The notes beneath the pieces were generated by a model. That model ran no database searches, was not told the origin of the DNA, and worked only from the letters and a program-made list of their open reading frames with translations. A stretch of 23,027 bases of DNA. It comes from Alistipes sp. (lineage in GTDB: Bacteria > Bacteroidota > Bacteroidia > Bacteroidales > Rikenellaceae). The stretch lies in NCBI GenBank assembly GCA_017391665.1, contig JAFOXS010000124.1:1-23027 (forward strand), given 5' to 3'. The stretch's first letter is position 1. Every line of letters begins with the position of its first letter. Shown piece after piece: positions 7,843-15,126 of this stretch. A program made the position numbers and the translations under genes.

Positions 7843-8301
7843 ATGATTATGAGATATTTGATTCGTTCGGTGAAATATTTGCTCGCTTTCTGCGTTATCT
7901 ATTTGGCGGTTGTATGGCTCAGCCTGAAGACTACGCGAGGTATGGATGTAAGCGTGATGGATTATGTGCTGGCAACCCTGCAGACCACCAAGGGACAGCT
8001 TCTTATGGCGGCCGTGGTTGTTTTGTCGGCTCTCTATCCCCGCTTTGGCTTTATGACGCGTCGCGTGGAGTGCGATATGGAGGAGGAGCGTGACTCGCTG
8101 CTGGCGAATATGGCTCTTGCAGGCTACACGCTGCGCGAGGAGAGCGAAGGTCGCATGGTCTTTCGTGCCACCAGCATCCTGGATCGTATCGTGATGCTCT
8201 TCGAGGATGAGATTGTGGTCGAGCAGTATGCGCAGTGGATCAATATTACTGGTATCCGCCGCGGTGTGGCGAAGGTTATGTACCGTCCGTGGGGAAGATA
8301 A
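7843..8301 (+). CDS. Small membrane protein of unknown function
   Basis: The 152-residue product is not recognised beyond its resemblance to conserved hypothetical membrane proteins. It has two hydrophobic segments: about residues 8-28 (YLLAFCVIYLAVVWLSL) and 53-70 (LLMAAVVVLSALYPRFGFM). A cytoplasm-sized C-terminal domain of about 80 residues follows, with acidic EEERDSLLANMALAGYTLREE and LFEDEIVVEQYAQW. The C-terminal part may be a small alpha/beta domain. Translation could start at 7843 or at the Met two codons later. It lies 12 bases after ispH and 12 bases before the protease gene, so it is an internal operon member. Confidence 0.75.
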   Translation: MIMRYLIRSVKYLLAFCVIYLAVVWLSLKTTRGMDVSVMDYVLATLQTTKGQLLMAAVVVLSALYPRFGFMTRRVECDMEEERDSLLANMALAGYTLREESEGRMVFRATSILDRIVMLFEDEIVVEQYAQWINITGIRRGVAKVMYRPWGR

Positions 8302-8313
8302 ATTTTTAGTAAG

Positions 8314-9978
8314 ATGAAAAGAGTGAAAAGATATGGCCTTATAGCGCTCATGGCGGCCGCTGCCGCTACGGGCATATGGGCTATGCGTGATGACTTTGGT
8401 CTGGGACGCAACATGGAGATTATGGTCAACATGATGCGCGAACTATCGACGCAGTATGTCGATGTGGTCTCGGCCGACGACCTTATGCAGGATGGTGCGA
8501 TGGGTATGGTTCGCAATCTGGATCCATACACCGAGTATATGTCTGAGCAGGCTATGTCGGATTTTGAGTTTCAGGCTACGGGTAAGTATGGCGGTATAGG
8601 TGCCACGATCCGCATGAAGCGTGACAGCAGCGGTGTTGTCATTGCCCAACCATATAAGGGTTCACCCTCGGACAAGGCTGGCCTGAAGATTGGCGATAAG
8701 TTCGTTTCGATCGATGGCGAGGATGTTACCAAGGCTACCACAGATCAGGTGTCGTCGAAACTCAAGGGTACGCCCGGCACAAAGGTGCGCCTGGGTGTTA
8801 AGCGTCTGATGACAGGCAAGGTAGAGGAGATGGAGATTGAGCGCGAGCGTATCTCTATCCCCGGAGTGCCATATGCCGGCTACGTGGCTGATGGTATTGG
8901 CTATATACGCCATGACGACTTCTCGGATGGTTGCTACGACGATATGCGTGCCACCATCGAGCGCCTGCGCACTACGGGCGAGCTGAAGGGACTCATTCTT
9001 GACTACCGCGACAATGGTGGTGGTAGCGTTTCGGAGGCCGTAAAGATCCTCTCGATGTTCCTGCCCAAGGGATCGGAGGTAGTCAGGATGCAGGGTCGCA
9101 CTCAGCGCACCTCGCAGACCTACTCTACCGAGTCGAATCCTGTCCTTCCGGATCTTCCTCTTGTGACGCTGATTAATGCCAACTCGGCCTCGGCTTCGGA
9201 GATTGTCTGCGGTGCGTTGCAGGATATGGATCGTGCCGTGCTGATGGGTCAGCGCTCATATGGCAAGGGTCTGGTGCAGAATGTTGTGCCGCTGGGCTAT
9301 GATGCCTACCTGAAGCTTACCACAGCAAAATACTATATCCCCTCGGGACGATGCGTGCAGAGGGTGAACTATCAGGGCTCGGGTCGCGATGAGGTGGTGC
9401 CCGACTCGCTGATTAGCGAGTTCCGTACCCGCAATGGCCGCAAGGTCTATGATGGCAAGGGCCTGATGCCCGACGTAAAGCTCGATCCCGAGTATATCTC
9501 TACATTTGCCGTTGTGCTCTACAATCTGGGCTACATCGAGGATTTCCTCGACGAGTATATGCGTCGCAACCCCTCGCTTGAGGTGGATAACAAGACATTC
9601 TCCATTACGGACAAGGATTACGAGGATTTCATCCGTTTCATGGAGGATAAGGATGTGCCCTACCAGTCGCAGACTCGTCTGGCGCTGGAGGCTTTGCAGC
9701 GCACCTCGAAGCAGGAGCGTTATGACGACGACTTTGCCGAGGAGCTCAAGCAGATCGCCTCAAAACTCAAGGATCAGAAGTTGGATAACCTGCATAACTA
9801 CCGTGCCGAGATTGAGAATCTGATCAATGCCGATGTGGTGTTGCGCCACAACTACCAGCAGGGTGTTGTGGAGTATAACGTCGTACGCGACAGCGCGGTG
9901 CTCAAGGCTGTGGATCTGCTGCGCGACGGAGAGCGTTATGCAAAGATTTTGCGAGAGCAGGATACTGAGAAGAATTAA
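8314..9978 (+). CDS. S41-family C-terminal processing protease with PDZ domain
   Basis: This 554-residue protein starts with a signal or anchor sequence (about 7-24) and should work in the periplasm. A PDZ domain lies at about 92-170 (KYGGIGATIR, PSDKAGLKIGDKFVSIDG). The S41 catalytic domain follows, with the substrate-contact motif LDYRDNGGGS (229-238), the nucleophile region NANSASASE where Ser293 is the likely catalytic serine, and Lys318 in SYGKGLVQ. The 25-residue Ser-Lys spacing agrees with the Prc/CtpA family. A C-terminal tail of about 190 residues is rich in charged helices. Such proteases trim C-termini of envelope proteins. Six bases separate it from a histidine kinase gene, so a link to envelope signalling is possible but only inferred. 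Confidence 0.92.
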   Translation: MKRVKRYGLIALMAAAAATGIWAMRDDFGLGRNMEIMVNMMRELSTQYVDVVSADDLMQDGAMGMVRNLDPYTEYMSEQAMSDFEFQATGKYGGIGATIRMKRDSSGVVIAQPYKGSPSDKAGLKIGDKFVSIDGEDVTKATTDQVSSKLKGTPGTKVRLGVKRLMTGKVEEMEIERERISIPGVPYAGYVADGIGYIRHDDFSDGCYDDMRATIERLRTTGELKGLILDYRDNGGGSVSEAVKILSMFLPKGSEVVRMQGRTQRTSQTYSTESNPVLPDLPLVTLINANSASASEIVCGALQDMDRAVLMGQRSYGKGLVQNVVPLGYDAYLKLTTAKYYIPSGRCVQRVNYQGSGRDEVVPDSLISEFRTRNGRKVYDGKGLMPDVKLDPEYISTFAVVLYNLGYIEDFLDEYMRRNPSLEVDNKTFSITDKDYEDFIRFMEDKDVPYQSQTRLALEALQRTSKQERYDDDFAEELKQIASKLKDQKLDNLHNYRAEIENLINADVVLRHNYQQGVVEYNVVRDSAVLKAVDLLRDGERYAKILREQDTEKN

Positions 9979-9984
9979 GGAGAA

Positions 9985-11160
9985 ATGAAATTATCGGGGC
10001 TTAAAATATCGTTTCGCAGCCGCATCGTGGTCATTGTCATCGGTGTGGTTCTGGCTGCATTGTCGCTGGTTTATACCTATAAACTCGCCGATATTCTGCG
10101 TCAGAAGGAGCAGAACGATGTGAACCTGTGGGTGGCCGCCATGGAGCGTGTCAGCCGCGAGGCCTTTGGTAACTATCTGGTCGATCCTCTCATCTCGCAT
10201 ATCGTCAGTACGCACAACAACATCCCCTTCATCATCACGGATGAGAACCTGGAGCTGGTGATGAGCAACCGCATCGACGAGGATATATTGGAGGATCCGG
10301 AGCGATTCCGCCATAAACTCAACGAACTGACCGAGGAGAATACCCCCCGCACGGTGCGACTGATGTGGCCGAGCAACCGTAGTCATATCATTTTCTATGG
10401 TCGCTCGGATCTGCTCACGGCACTCTACTACTTCCCTTATGTGCAGTGGCTTATTATATTCATCTTCCTGATATTCACCTACATCGCTCTGCAGTCCACC
10501 AAGCAGGACGAGCAGAATCGTGTGTGGATTGGTCTTGCGAAGGAGACTGCCCACCAGCTGGGTACGCCCATATCATCGCTTCTGGGATGGACCGAGGTGT
10601 TGCGCTCGATGGATGTCGATGGCGCAGCGCTCGATGAGATGAATAAGGATCTGCAGCACCTGATGAAGATCGTCGAACGTTTCTCGAAGATCGGCTCCGA
10701 GACAGAGCTCTCGCCCAATAGCGTCAATGAGGTGGTAGGCGAGACGGTGATGTACTTCCGCAAGCGTGTGCCACGCAATGTGACGCTCTCGTATAATGGT
10801 CTTGCGATGGCTCCCGTCAAGGCTAACATGAATGTGGCTCTGTTTGAGTGGGTGGTGGAGAACCTGATGAAAAATTCGCTCGATGCCATGCAGGGTCAGG
10901 GTGAGCTGGAGGTGCACCTCTCGTCAAGCGAGAGGTCGGTATATATCGACGTGAGCGATACGGGTAAGGGTATCGCCAAGAGCAATTGGAAGCGTATCTT
11001 TGAGCCCGGCTTTACCACCAAGACACGTGGCTGGGGTCTGGGTCTTTCGCTGGCGCGCCGTATTGTTGAGGATTATCACCATGGCAAGATTGCCGTGGCC
11101 AAGAGTGAGGTGGGACGCGGTACTACGATTCGCATAACGCTTAAACGTATTTTCGAGTAA
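9985..11160 (+). CDS. Membrane sensor histidine kinase
   Basis: The 391-residue protein has two membrane segments (about 13-33 and 154-170) enclosing a periplasmic domain of about 120 residues. The kinase core follows: an H-box with His190 in KETAHQLGTPISSLLGW, an N-box VVENLMKNSLDAM, and the glycine boxes DTGKGI and GWGLGLS. No HAMP or PAS domain stands out. No response-regulator gene is next to it, so its partner is elsewhere. Unusually for this genome, a Shine-Dalgarno-like AAGGAG precedes the ATG by four bases. Its last stop overlaps the next gene's start (TAATG). Confidence 0.93.
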   Translation: MKLSGLKISFRSRIVVIVIGVVLAALSLVYTYKLADILRQKEQNDVNLWVAAMERVSREAFGNYLVDPLISHIVSTHNNIPFIITDENLELVMSNRIDEDILEDPERFRHKLNELTEENTPRTVRLMWPSNRSHIIFYGRSDLLTALYYFPYVQWLIIFIFLIFTYIALQSTKQDEQNRVWIGLAKETAHQLGTPISSLLGWTEVLRSMDVDGAALDEMNKDLQHLMKIVERFSKIGSETELSPNSVNEVVGETVMYFRKRVPRNVTLSYNGLAMAPVKANMNVALFEWVVENLMKNSLDAMQGQGELEVHLSSSERSVYIDVSDTGKGIAKSNWKRIFEPGFTTKTRGWGLGLSLARRIVEDYHHGKIAVAKSEVGRGTTIRITLKRIFE

Positions 11161-12143
11161 TGGCTATCGATTCGCTTCGCCTATCGGGTCTTGACACCCT
11201 CTCCGAGCGTGCGCTTCGTCGTCTGACGGATCGCTGGACGGGAGAGTTGTATTCGGCCGATTCGGTTGAGATCATCTCTTATGAGGAGGCAGCTACGCCC
11301 GATACCTTCCACTCCATCGTGGAGGGGTGGCAGCGTGCGCGCGAACTCTACCACGATGCCGATGTTGATGCTGTTATGGGGCAGGGCAGTCATCTGGCTA
11401 CGGGTGTCATACCGGGTGGAGTTGTCGAGTCGGGTGAGGCTCTTGCCGAGCAGGTTTTGCACTCTACTACGTGGTGGAATCCCGCGGCATGGAGCGTAGA
11501 GATGTTCAATTTTCTGGTAGTAGCACTCTTTCTGTACTATATATTTTGTCTTTATCGTTATTTCGACGATGTGAAGGCTTTGCTTTCGTCTGTTTTCCAC
11601 CACGATGTGGTAGCGTCGGGACGTGTGGCCGAGCGTCGTCGCAGCGATATATTTTATGGTTCATTGGGCAAACTCTTCATGCTGGGTGTCTGCTTCGTGG
11701 GAGTTATCGCCACGGGTGCTACGATGCACCTCGATGCAGCCCTGTCGCACGAACTGATGTTCTACGCACCGTTTGCCGTTATGGCTCTGTTTCTGATAGT
11801 TATCCTTGCACAGAACCTTGTGCTTGGCGCTATAGGCATGGTCACGCACTCCATGGGAGAGGTGGCATCGTTGCTGCGCATTCGTCTGTCCTATTTCGTG
11901 CTGGCCACCCTTCTCTCGGCACCTCTGCTGCTCATTGCCATTACCGGCCAGGGACAAACCTACGATGTGTGGCTCGAGATAGGATGCGTGGCGGCAGCCA
12001 TAGCCTTAATTTTATTTGTGAGAGAGAGTATTGGATTCTTTATTTCCAAAAAAGTTTCGATTTTGCATTGGATTTTGTACCTTTGCACCGTCGAAATTTT
12101 GCCGTTCACACTTTTGTGGCAGGCGGCAGTTCGCTTGAGGTAG
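11160..12143 (+). CDS. DUF4271 membrane protein
   Basis: The 327-residue product has an N-terminal soluble part of about 110 residues and then six or so hydrophobic segments (about 114-134, 167-190, 200-225, 243-262, 275-290, 300-322). The ending with FFISKKVSILHWILYLCTVEILPF is characteristic of DUF4271, a Bacteroidetes family of unknown function. Placement directly before hemD, as here, recurs in the phylum. The gene overlaps the kinase stop by one base. Its final codons also hold a promoter for hemD (12055-12085). Confidence 0.87.
   Translation: MAIDSLRLSGLDTLSERALRRLTDRWTGELYSADSVEIISYEEAATPDTFHSIVEGWQRARELYHDADVDAVMGQGSHLATGVIPGGVVESGEALAEQVLHSTTWWNPAAWSVEMFNFLVVALFLYYIFCLYRYFDDVKALLSSVFHHDVVASGRVAERRRSDIFYGSLGKLFMLGVCFVGVIATGATMHLDAALSHELMFYAPFAVMALFLIVILAQNLVLGAIGMVTHSMGEVASLLRIRLSYFVLATLLSAPLLLIAITGQGQTYDVWLEIGCVAAAIALILFVRESIGFFISKKVSILHWILYLCTVEILPFTLLWQAAVRLR
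12055..12085 (+). promoter_or_regulatory. Internal promoter for hemD-rnpA-yidD
   Basis: TTTC at 12055-12058 (close to the -33 TTTG) is followed after 19 bases by TACCTTTG at 12078-12085, an exact -7 match. It sits inside the DUF4271 coding sequence, over the codons for the conserved LYLCT, and 76 bases before the hemD ATG. Confidence 0.65.
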
Positions 12144-12160
12144 TAATATAATAAAAAGTA

Positions 12161-13021
12161 ATGTTAAAGAGAGTTTTGATTTCGCAGCCGCGCCCTGCGG
12201 TTTTGGAAAAGTCACCTTTTTTCGAATTATCAACAAAGCATAAGGTTGAGGTAGATTATAAGCCCTTGATTCGTGTTGTAGGCGTTACACTGAAGGAGTT
12301 TCGCGCACAACGTATAGAGATCCTCGACCACACAGCCGTAATCTTTACATCACGCACAACCGTCGACAGTTTCTTCAAGATCTGCGAGGAGGCACGTATC
12401 ACCGTACCCGAGACTATGAAGTATATCTGCAATACGGAGGCTGTAGCACTCTATCTTCAGAAGTATATTGTCTATCGCAAGCGTAAGATCTCTTTCGCCG
12501 ATGGCACCTTTACCAATCTGCTGGAGCTGATCATCAAGCACAAGAGCGAGCGTTTCCTGCTTGCCCTGAGCGAGCCGCATAAGCCCGAGTTGCCGGAGAC
12601 ACTCGAGAAGTTGAAGATGAACTTCAATCCCGTGATCCTGGCGCGTACCGTTGCCGCTGATATGAGCGACCTGAAGCCCGCAGATTATGATGTGATGGCT
12701 CTCTACTCGCCCTCTGATGTGAAGAGTGTTATGGAGAACTACTCTGTGGAGGAGTTGCCTGTTATCGCCACCTTTGGTGAGGCTACGCTGCGCGTTGCGC
12801 TTGAGGCTGGCATGAAGGTTAGGGCTGCTGCTCCATCGCCCGAGGCTCCCTCGATGGCCAAGGCTCTGGATATCTATATCGCCAAGGTGAAGAAGGGTGA
12901 GCAGGTTGCCGATGTTGAGATTCACACCGACGATGCCAAGGAGGAGTTCATCCGCACACAGCAGAATAAGCTCGCCAAGAAGAGCCGTGTACGTAGCACA
13001 ACCACTACCGAGAAGAAATAA
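12161..13021 (+). CDS. hemD: Uroporphyrinogen-III synthase
   Basis: HemD closes hydroxymethylbilane to uroporphyrinogen III, a heme and corrinoid precursor. The 286-residue protein follows the two-lobed HemD pattern: MLKRVLISQPRP at the start, the VIFTSRTTVDSFF motif (about 60-72), and in the second lobe VMALYSPSDVKSVMENY (about 179-195) with PVIATFGEATLRVALEAGMKVRAAAPSPEAPSMAKAL. The last 35 residues are a lysine- and threonine-rich tail beyond the fold. HemD sequences are very divergent, so the call rests on these motifs plus the DUF4271 neighbour. No other heme gene is in the window. Confidence 0.9.
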   Translation: MLKRVLISQPRPAVLEKSPFFELSTKHKVEVDYKPLIRVVGVTLKEFRAQRIEILDHTAVIFTSRTTVDSFFKICEEARITVPETMKYICNTEAVALYLQKYIVYRKRKISFADGTFTNLLELIIKHKSERFLLALSEPHKPELPETLEKLKMNFNPVILARTVAADMSDLKPADYDVMALYSPSDVKSVMENYSVEELPVIATFGEATLRVALEAGMKVRAAAPSPEAPSMAKALDIYIAKVKKGEQVADVEIHTDDAKEEFIRTQQNKLAKKSRVRSTTTTEKK

Positions 13022-13029
13022 CTATCACT

Positions 13030-13416
13030 ATGCCCGATTGCTCCCTTCCACGTGCCGAGCGTCTTCGCTCGCTGACAGCCATACGTCGTATGTTCGACCA
13101 GGGGCAGGGGGGCTTTGTCTATCCTTTTCGATATGTTTACCTTATTGAGAGGGATGATGTGGCGTGTGAACGCGGTGTGGAGGTGATGTTCTCCGTGCCC
13201 AAGAAATTCCATAAGCGGGCCAACCGTCGCAATCTGCTCAAGCGTCGCACGCGTGAGGCCTACCGCCTCAATCGTGAGGAGCTGAGAGCGCGACTAAACG
13301 AAGCCGGAGCGCATATTCAGATGGCATTTATATACTCAACCAAGGAGTGTCACTCGTATAAAACTATCGATCATGCCGTGCAACGAATCCTGCAACAGAT
13401 TTCTGAACGTGTGTAA
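13030..13416 (+). CDS. rnpA: Ribonuclease P protein component
   Basis: RnpA is the protein subunit of RNase P, which matures the 5' ends of tRNAs. The 128-residue basic protein has the family order: LPRAERLRS near the N-terminus, [17 protein letters not shown], and the RNR-type motif [14 protein letters not shown] (about 65-78) that contacts the RNA. It starts eight bases after hemD. In many bacteria rpmH lies just upstream; here hemD does. Its last 44 bases overlap the start of yidD. Confidence 0.94.
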   Translation: MPDCSLPRAERLRSLTAIRRMFDQGQGGFVYPFRYVYLIERDDVACERGVEVMFSVPKKFHKRANRRNLLKRRTREAYRLNREELRARLNEAGAHIQMAFIYSTKECHSYKTIDHAVQRILQQISERV

Positions 13417-13633
13417 GCGCGTGGCTACGTGGCCGTTTGTGGCGTTGGTGAAGTTTTATCAGTATTGCATATCTCCTTTTACGCCACCCTCATGCCGATA
13501 TACCCCCACATGCTCGCAGTATGCTGTTGAGGCTCTGCGCAAGTATGGTCCACTGAAAGGTTGCTGGCTTACGCTCAAGCGACTTGCGAGGTGTCATCCG
13601 TGGGGTGGGAGTGGGTATGACCCTGTTCCATAG
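13373..13633 (+). CDS. yidD: Membrane protein insertion efficiency factor YidD
   Basis: YidD is a small membrane-associated protein that aids insertion of inner-membrane proteins with YidC. The 86-residue product has the family signature: [29 protein letters not shown] and [19 protein letters not shown], with the conserved cysteines. The ATG at 13373 lies 44 bases inside rnpA in another frame. In-frame GTG codons further on could also serve, but the ATG gives the usual length. The yidC gene is not in the window. A half copy of a repeat and a bidirectional terminator follow. Confidence 0.93.
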   Translation: MPCNESCNRFLNVCKRVATWPFVALVKFYQYCISPFTPPSCRYTPTCSQYAVEALRKYGPLKGCWLTLKRLARCHPWGGSGYDPVP

Positions 13634-13650
13634 ACAAAGTGACTATAAAC

Positions 13651-13671
13651 GTGAATTTCTGCGTTACACTC
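13651..13671 (+). repeat. Half copy of the palindromic repeat family
   Basis: GTGAATTTCTGCGTTACACT and one further base match 21565-21584, part of the left arm of the repeat beside uxuA, apart from one extra A. The core and right arm are missing. It lies between yidD and the terminator at 13688-13718. Confidence 0.6.
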
Positions 13672-13687
13672 AACCCAAAAACAAAAT

Positions 13688-13718
13688 AAAAAGGCTGCTA
13701 TTGTTTAGCAGCCTTTTT
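13688..13718. terminator. Bidirectional intrinsic terminator
   Basis: Arms AAAAAGGCTGCT and AGCAGCCTTTTT pair perfectly around the loop ATTGTTT. A-tracts and T-tracts at the two ends allow use from either strand. It ends the large plus-strand operon after yidD and also asnA, whose stop codon abuts it at 13719. Confidence 0.9.
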
Positions 13719-14759
13719 CTATATCAATGTCATCCCAGCCTCGCGGCAAGCTTTGCGCATATCTTCGGGCCAGATGCTCGACTGTGTTTCGCCAACGTGA
13801 GCTTTATGCAGCAAGATCATACACAAACGGCTCTGTCCGATACCGCCACCGATGGATTGCGGCAATGATCCTTCGATCAGGCGGCGATGGAAGTATAGAG
13901 CCTTGCGCTCCTCCTTGCCGCTCTCGCGGAGCTGTCTTTCGAGTGCCTCACGATTTACACGAATACCCATCGAAGAGAGCTCGATCGAACGCTCCAGCAC
14001 TGGATACCATATTAGCAGGTCGCCATTCAGACCCGCCAGACCTGTCTTCTCATCCACGGTCGAGTAGTCGTCATAGTCGGGGGCACGACGATCGTGCTTC
14101 TCGCCATTGCTCAGAGTACAGCCTATACCTATAATAAATACCGCACCATACTCCTTGCAGATGGCATCCTCGCGCTCCTTGGCCGAAAGGGTGGGGTAGC
14201 GCTTGAGCAGCTCCTCAGCGTGGATGAATGTAATCTGTTCGGGCAGGAAGGGCTTGATTTGGGGGTATGTCTCACAGATGTGATACTCGGTACGCAGTAT
14301 GGCGCCATAGATGCGCTCCACGATGCGCCTGAGATACTCCACCGTGCGCTCGCTCTCGGGCATTACACGCTCCCAGTCCCACTGATCGACATAGAGAGAG
14401 TGCAAGTTGTCCAGCTCCTCGTCAGCGCGGATGGCGTTCATATCGGTGATGATGCCGTAGCCCTCGGGCACCTCGTACTCAGCCAGCGTCACTCGCTTCC
14501 ATTTGGCGAGCGAGTGTACCACCTCGGCCTCAGCCTCGGCCATATCCTTTATGGGGAATGTCACGGGGCGCTCCGTTCCGCTCAGGTCGTCGTTCATACC
14601 GAGTCCTTTCAACACAAAGAGCGGTGCAGTCACACGGCGCAGGCGCAATTCGGTTGAAATGTTGCTCAGGAAGAAATCCTTGATCTGCTTGATTGCTATC
14701 TCGGTCTGCTGAAGGCTCAGCGCTGCCTGATAGTTGTGCGGGATGAAGAGCTGACTCAT
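13719..14759 (-). CDS. asnA: Aspartate-ammonia ligase (asparagine synthetase A)
   Basis: AsnA makes asparagine from aspartate, ammonia and ATP in the cytoplasm, with a fold related to class II aminoacyl-tRNA synthetases. The 346-residue protein has family motifs: LRLRRVTAPLFV, the GTERPVTFPIKDM region with substrate contacts, AKWKR, GIITDMNAIRADE, HSLYVDQWDWE, IGIGCTLSNGEKHDRRAPDYDD, and near the end PQSIGGGIGQSRLCMILL, the ATP-binding motif-3-like stretch. The length is about that of the family. No exact TAnnTTTG box is seen between its start and the tRNA terminator 25 bases upstream, so part of its expression may come from readthrough of the tRNA transcript. Confidence 0.96.
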   Translation of the reverse strand: MSQLFIPHNYQAALSLQQTEIAIKQIKDFFLSNISTELRLRRVTAPLFVLKGLGMNDDLSGTERPVTFPIKDMAEAEAEVVHSLAKWKRVTLAEYEVPEGYGIITDMNAIRADEELDNLHSLYVDQWDWERVMPESERTVEYLRRIVERIYGAILRTEYHICETYPQIKPFLPEQITFIHAEELLKRYPTLSAKEREDAICKEYGAVFIIGIGCTLSNGEKHDRRAPDYDDYSTVDEKTGLAGLNGDLLIWYPVLERSIELSSMGIRVNREALERQLRESGKEERKALYFHRRLIEGSLPQSIGGGIGQSRLCMILLHKAHVGETQSSIWPEDMRKACREAGMTLI

Positions 14760-14783
14760 AGTCGTAGGAGGTTTGTATTAACG

Positions 14784-14809
14784 AAAAAACCTTCCAAATA
14801 TTTGGAAGG
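14784..14809 (-). terminator. Terminator of the tRNA-Glu gene
   Basis: The 20-base palindrome at 14790-14809 (arms CCTTCCAAAT and ATTTGGAAGG) is followed on the minus strand by six T at 14789-14784. It lies ten bases after the tRNA 3' end and 25 bases before the asnA start, so it ends the tRNA transcript and could also limit readthrough into asnA. Confidence 0.85.
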
Positions 14810-14819
14810 CTTTCTTTTG

Positions 14820-14891
14820 TAGTGGATAGGGGATTCGAACCCCTATGTCATGCGTGAGAGGCATGTATCCTAGCCCTTAGATGAATCCACC
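14820..14891 (-). tRNA. tRNA-Glu (anticodon CTC)
   Basis: The minus strand folds as a complete 72-base cloverleaf. The acceptor GGTGGAT pairs with ATCCACT, with a G1-U72 wobble pair. The anticodon stem CATGC/GCATG encloses CTCTCAC, giving anticodon CTC (codon GAG). The T arm is AGGGG, loop TTCGAAT, CCCCT. The D arm contains TCTAAGGGCTAGGA, much like other glutamate tRNAs. The 3' CCA is not encoded. GAG is very common in the neighbouring genes, which fits a dedicated CTC tRNA. A perfect promoter lies upstream and a terminator downstream. Confidence 0.95.
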
Positions 14892-14909
14892 ATTTTTGTT
14901 TTGACACTG

Positions 14910-14940
14910 CAAATATACGGCAAAAATCGGACTCTGCAAA
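14910..14940 (-). promoter_or_regulatory. Promoter of tRNA-Glu(CTC)
   Basis: On the minus strand, TTTG (14940-14937) is followed after exactly 19 bases by TATATTTG (14917-14910), the full Bacteroidetes -33/-7 consensus. The tRNA starts 18 bases downstream. This is the best promoter match in the window. Confidence 0.85.
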
Positions 14941-14952
14941 TTTTTGTACAAA

Positions 14953-14976
14953 AAAAATGCAAAAAATCGCATTTTT
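14953..14976. repeat. A/T-rich inverted repeat in a divergent spacer
   Basis: AAAAATGC at 14953-14960 pairs with GCATTTTT at 14969-14976 around an eight-base loop. It lies just upstream of the tRNA promoter and away from any gene end. It could bend DNA or be chance in an A/T-rich stretch. The 235-base spacer from 14892 to 15126 otherwise holds the tRNA promoter, a hairpin at 14998-15033 and the promoter of the next gene, and no gene. Confidence 0.35.
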
Positions 14977-14997
14977 GTCCCTCCAAGAGCAGGAAAA

Positions 14998-15033
14998 CCT
15001 CTATTTTGGGGCCTTCAAGCATCCAAAAGAGGG
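14998..15033 (+). promoter_or_regulatory. Inverted repeat upstream of the secreted-protein promoter
   Basis: CCTCTATTTTGG (14998-15009) pairs with CCAAAAGAGG (15023-15032), leaving two unpaired bases in the left arm and a 13-base loop. It ends about 32 bases before the -7 box at 15065, a plausible place for a regulator site. The pairing is seen; the function is speculative. Confidence 0.35.
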
Positions 15034-15064
15034 AGTGAAATTACGATTGTCCGTGATTTTTTCG

Positions 15065-15072
15065 TATATTTG
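15065..15072 (+). promoter_or_regulatory. -7 element (TATATTTG) for the secreted GH20-like gene
   Basis: An exact TAnnTTTG match lies 54 bases before the ATG at 15127. No TTTG is present at the usual -33 spacing, so another factor may help. The leader would be about 45-50 bases and ends in AAGAAGAAG before the ATG. Confidence 0.6.
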
Positions 15073-15126
15073 CTATACTCCGTCCTCAGGACAGCATGAA
15101 AAACTAACCGCTAACAAGAAGAAGTT

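Noticed and set aside
14094..14657. A 187-codon plus-strand open frame opposite asnA
   Set aside because: asnA motifs are continuous across it, and no promoter or ribosome binding signal supports the plus-strand frame.
14953..14976. A/T-rich inverted repeat as an intrinsic terminator
   Set aside because: No gene ends nearby on either strand; the stem is A/T-rich and lies between divergent promoters.
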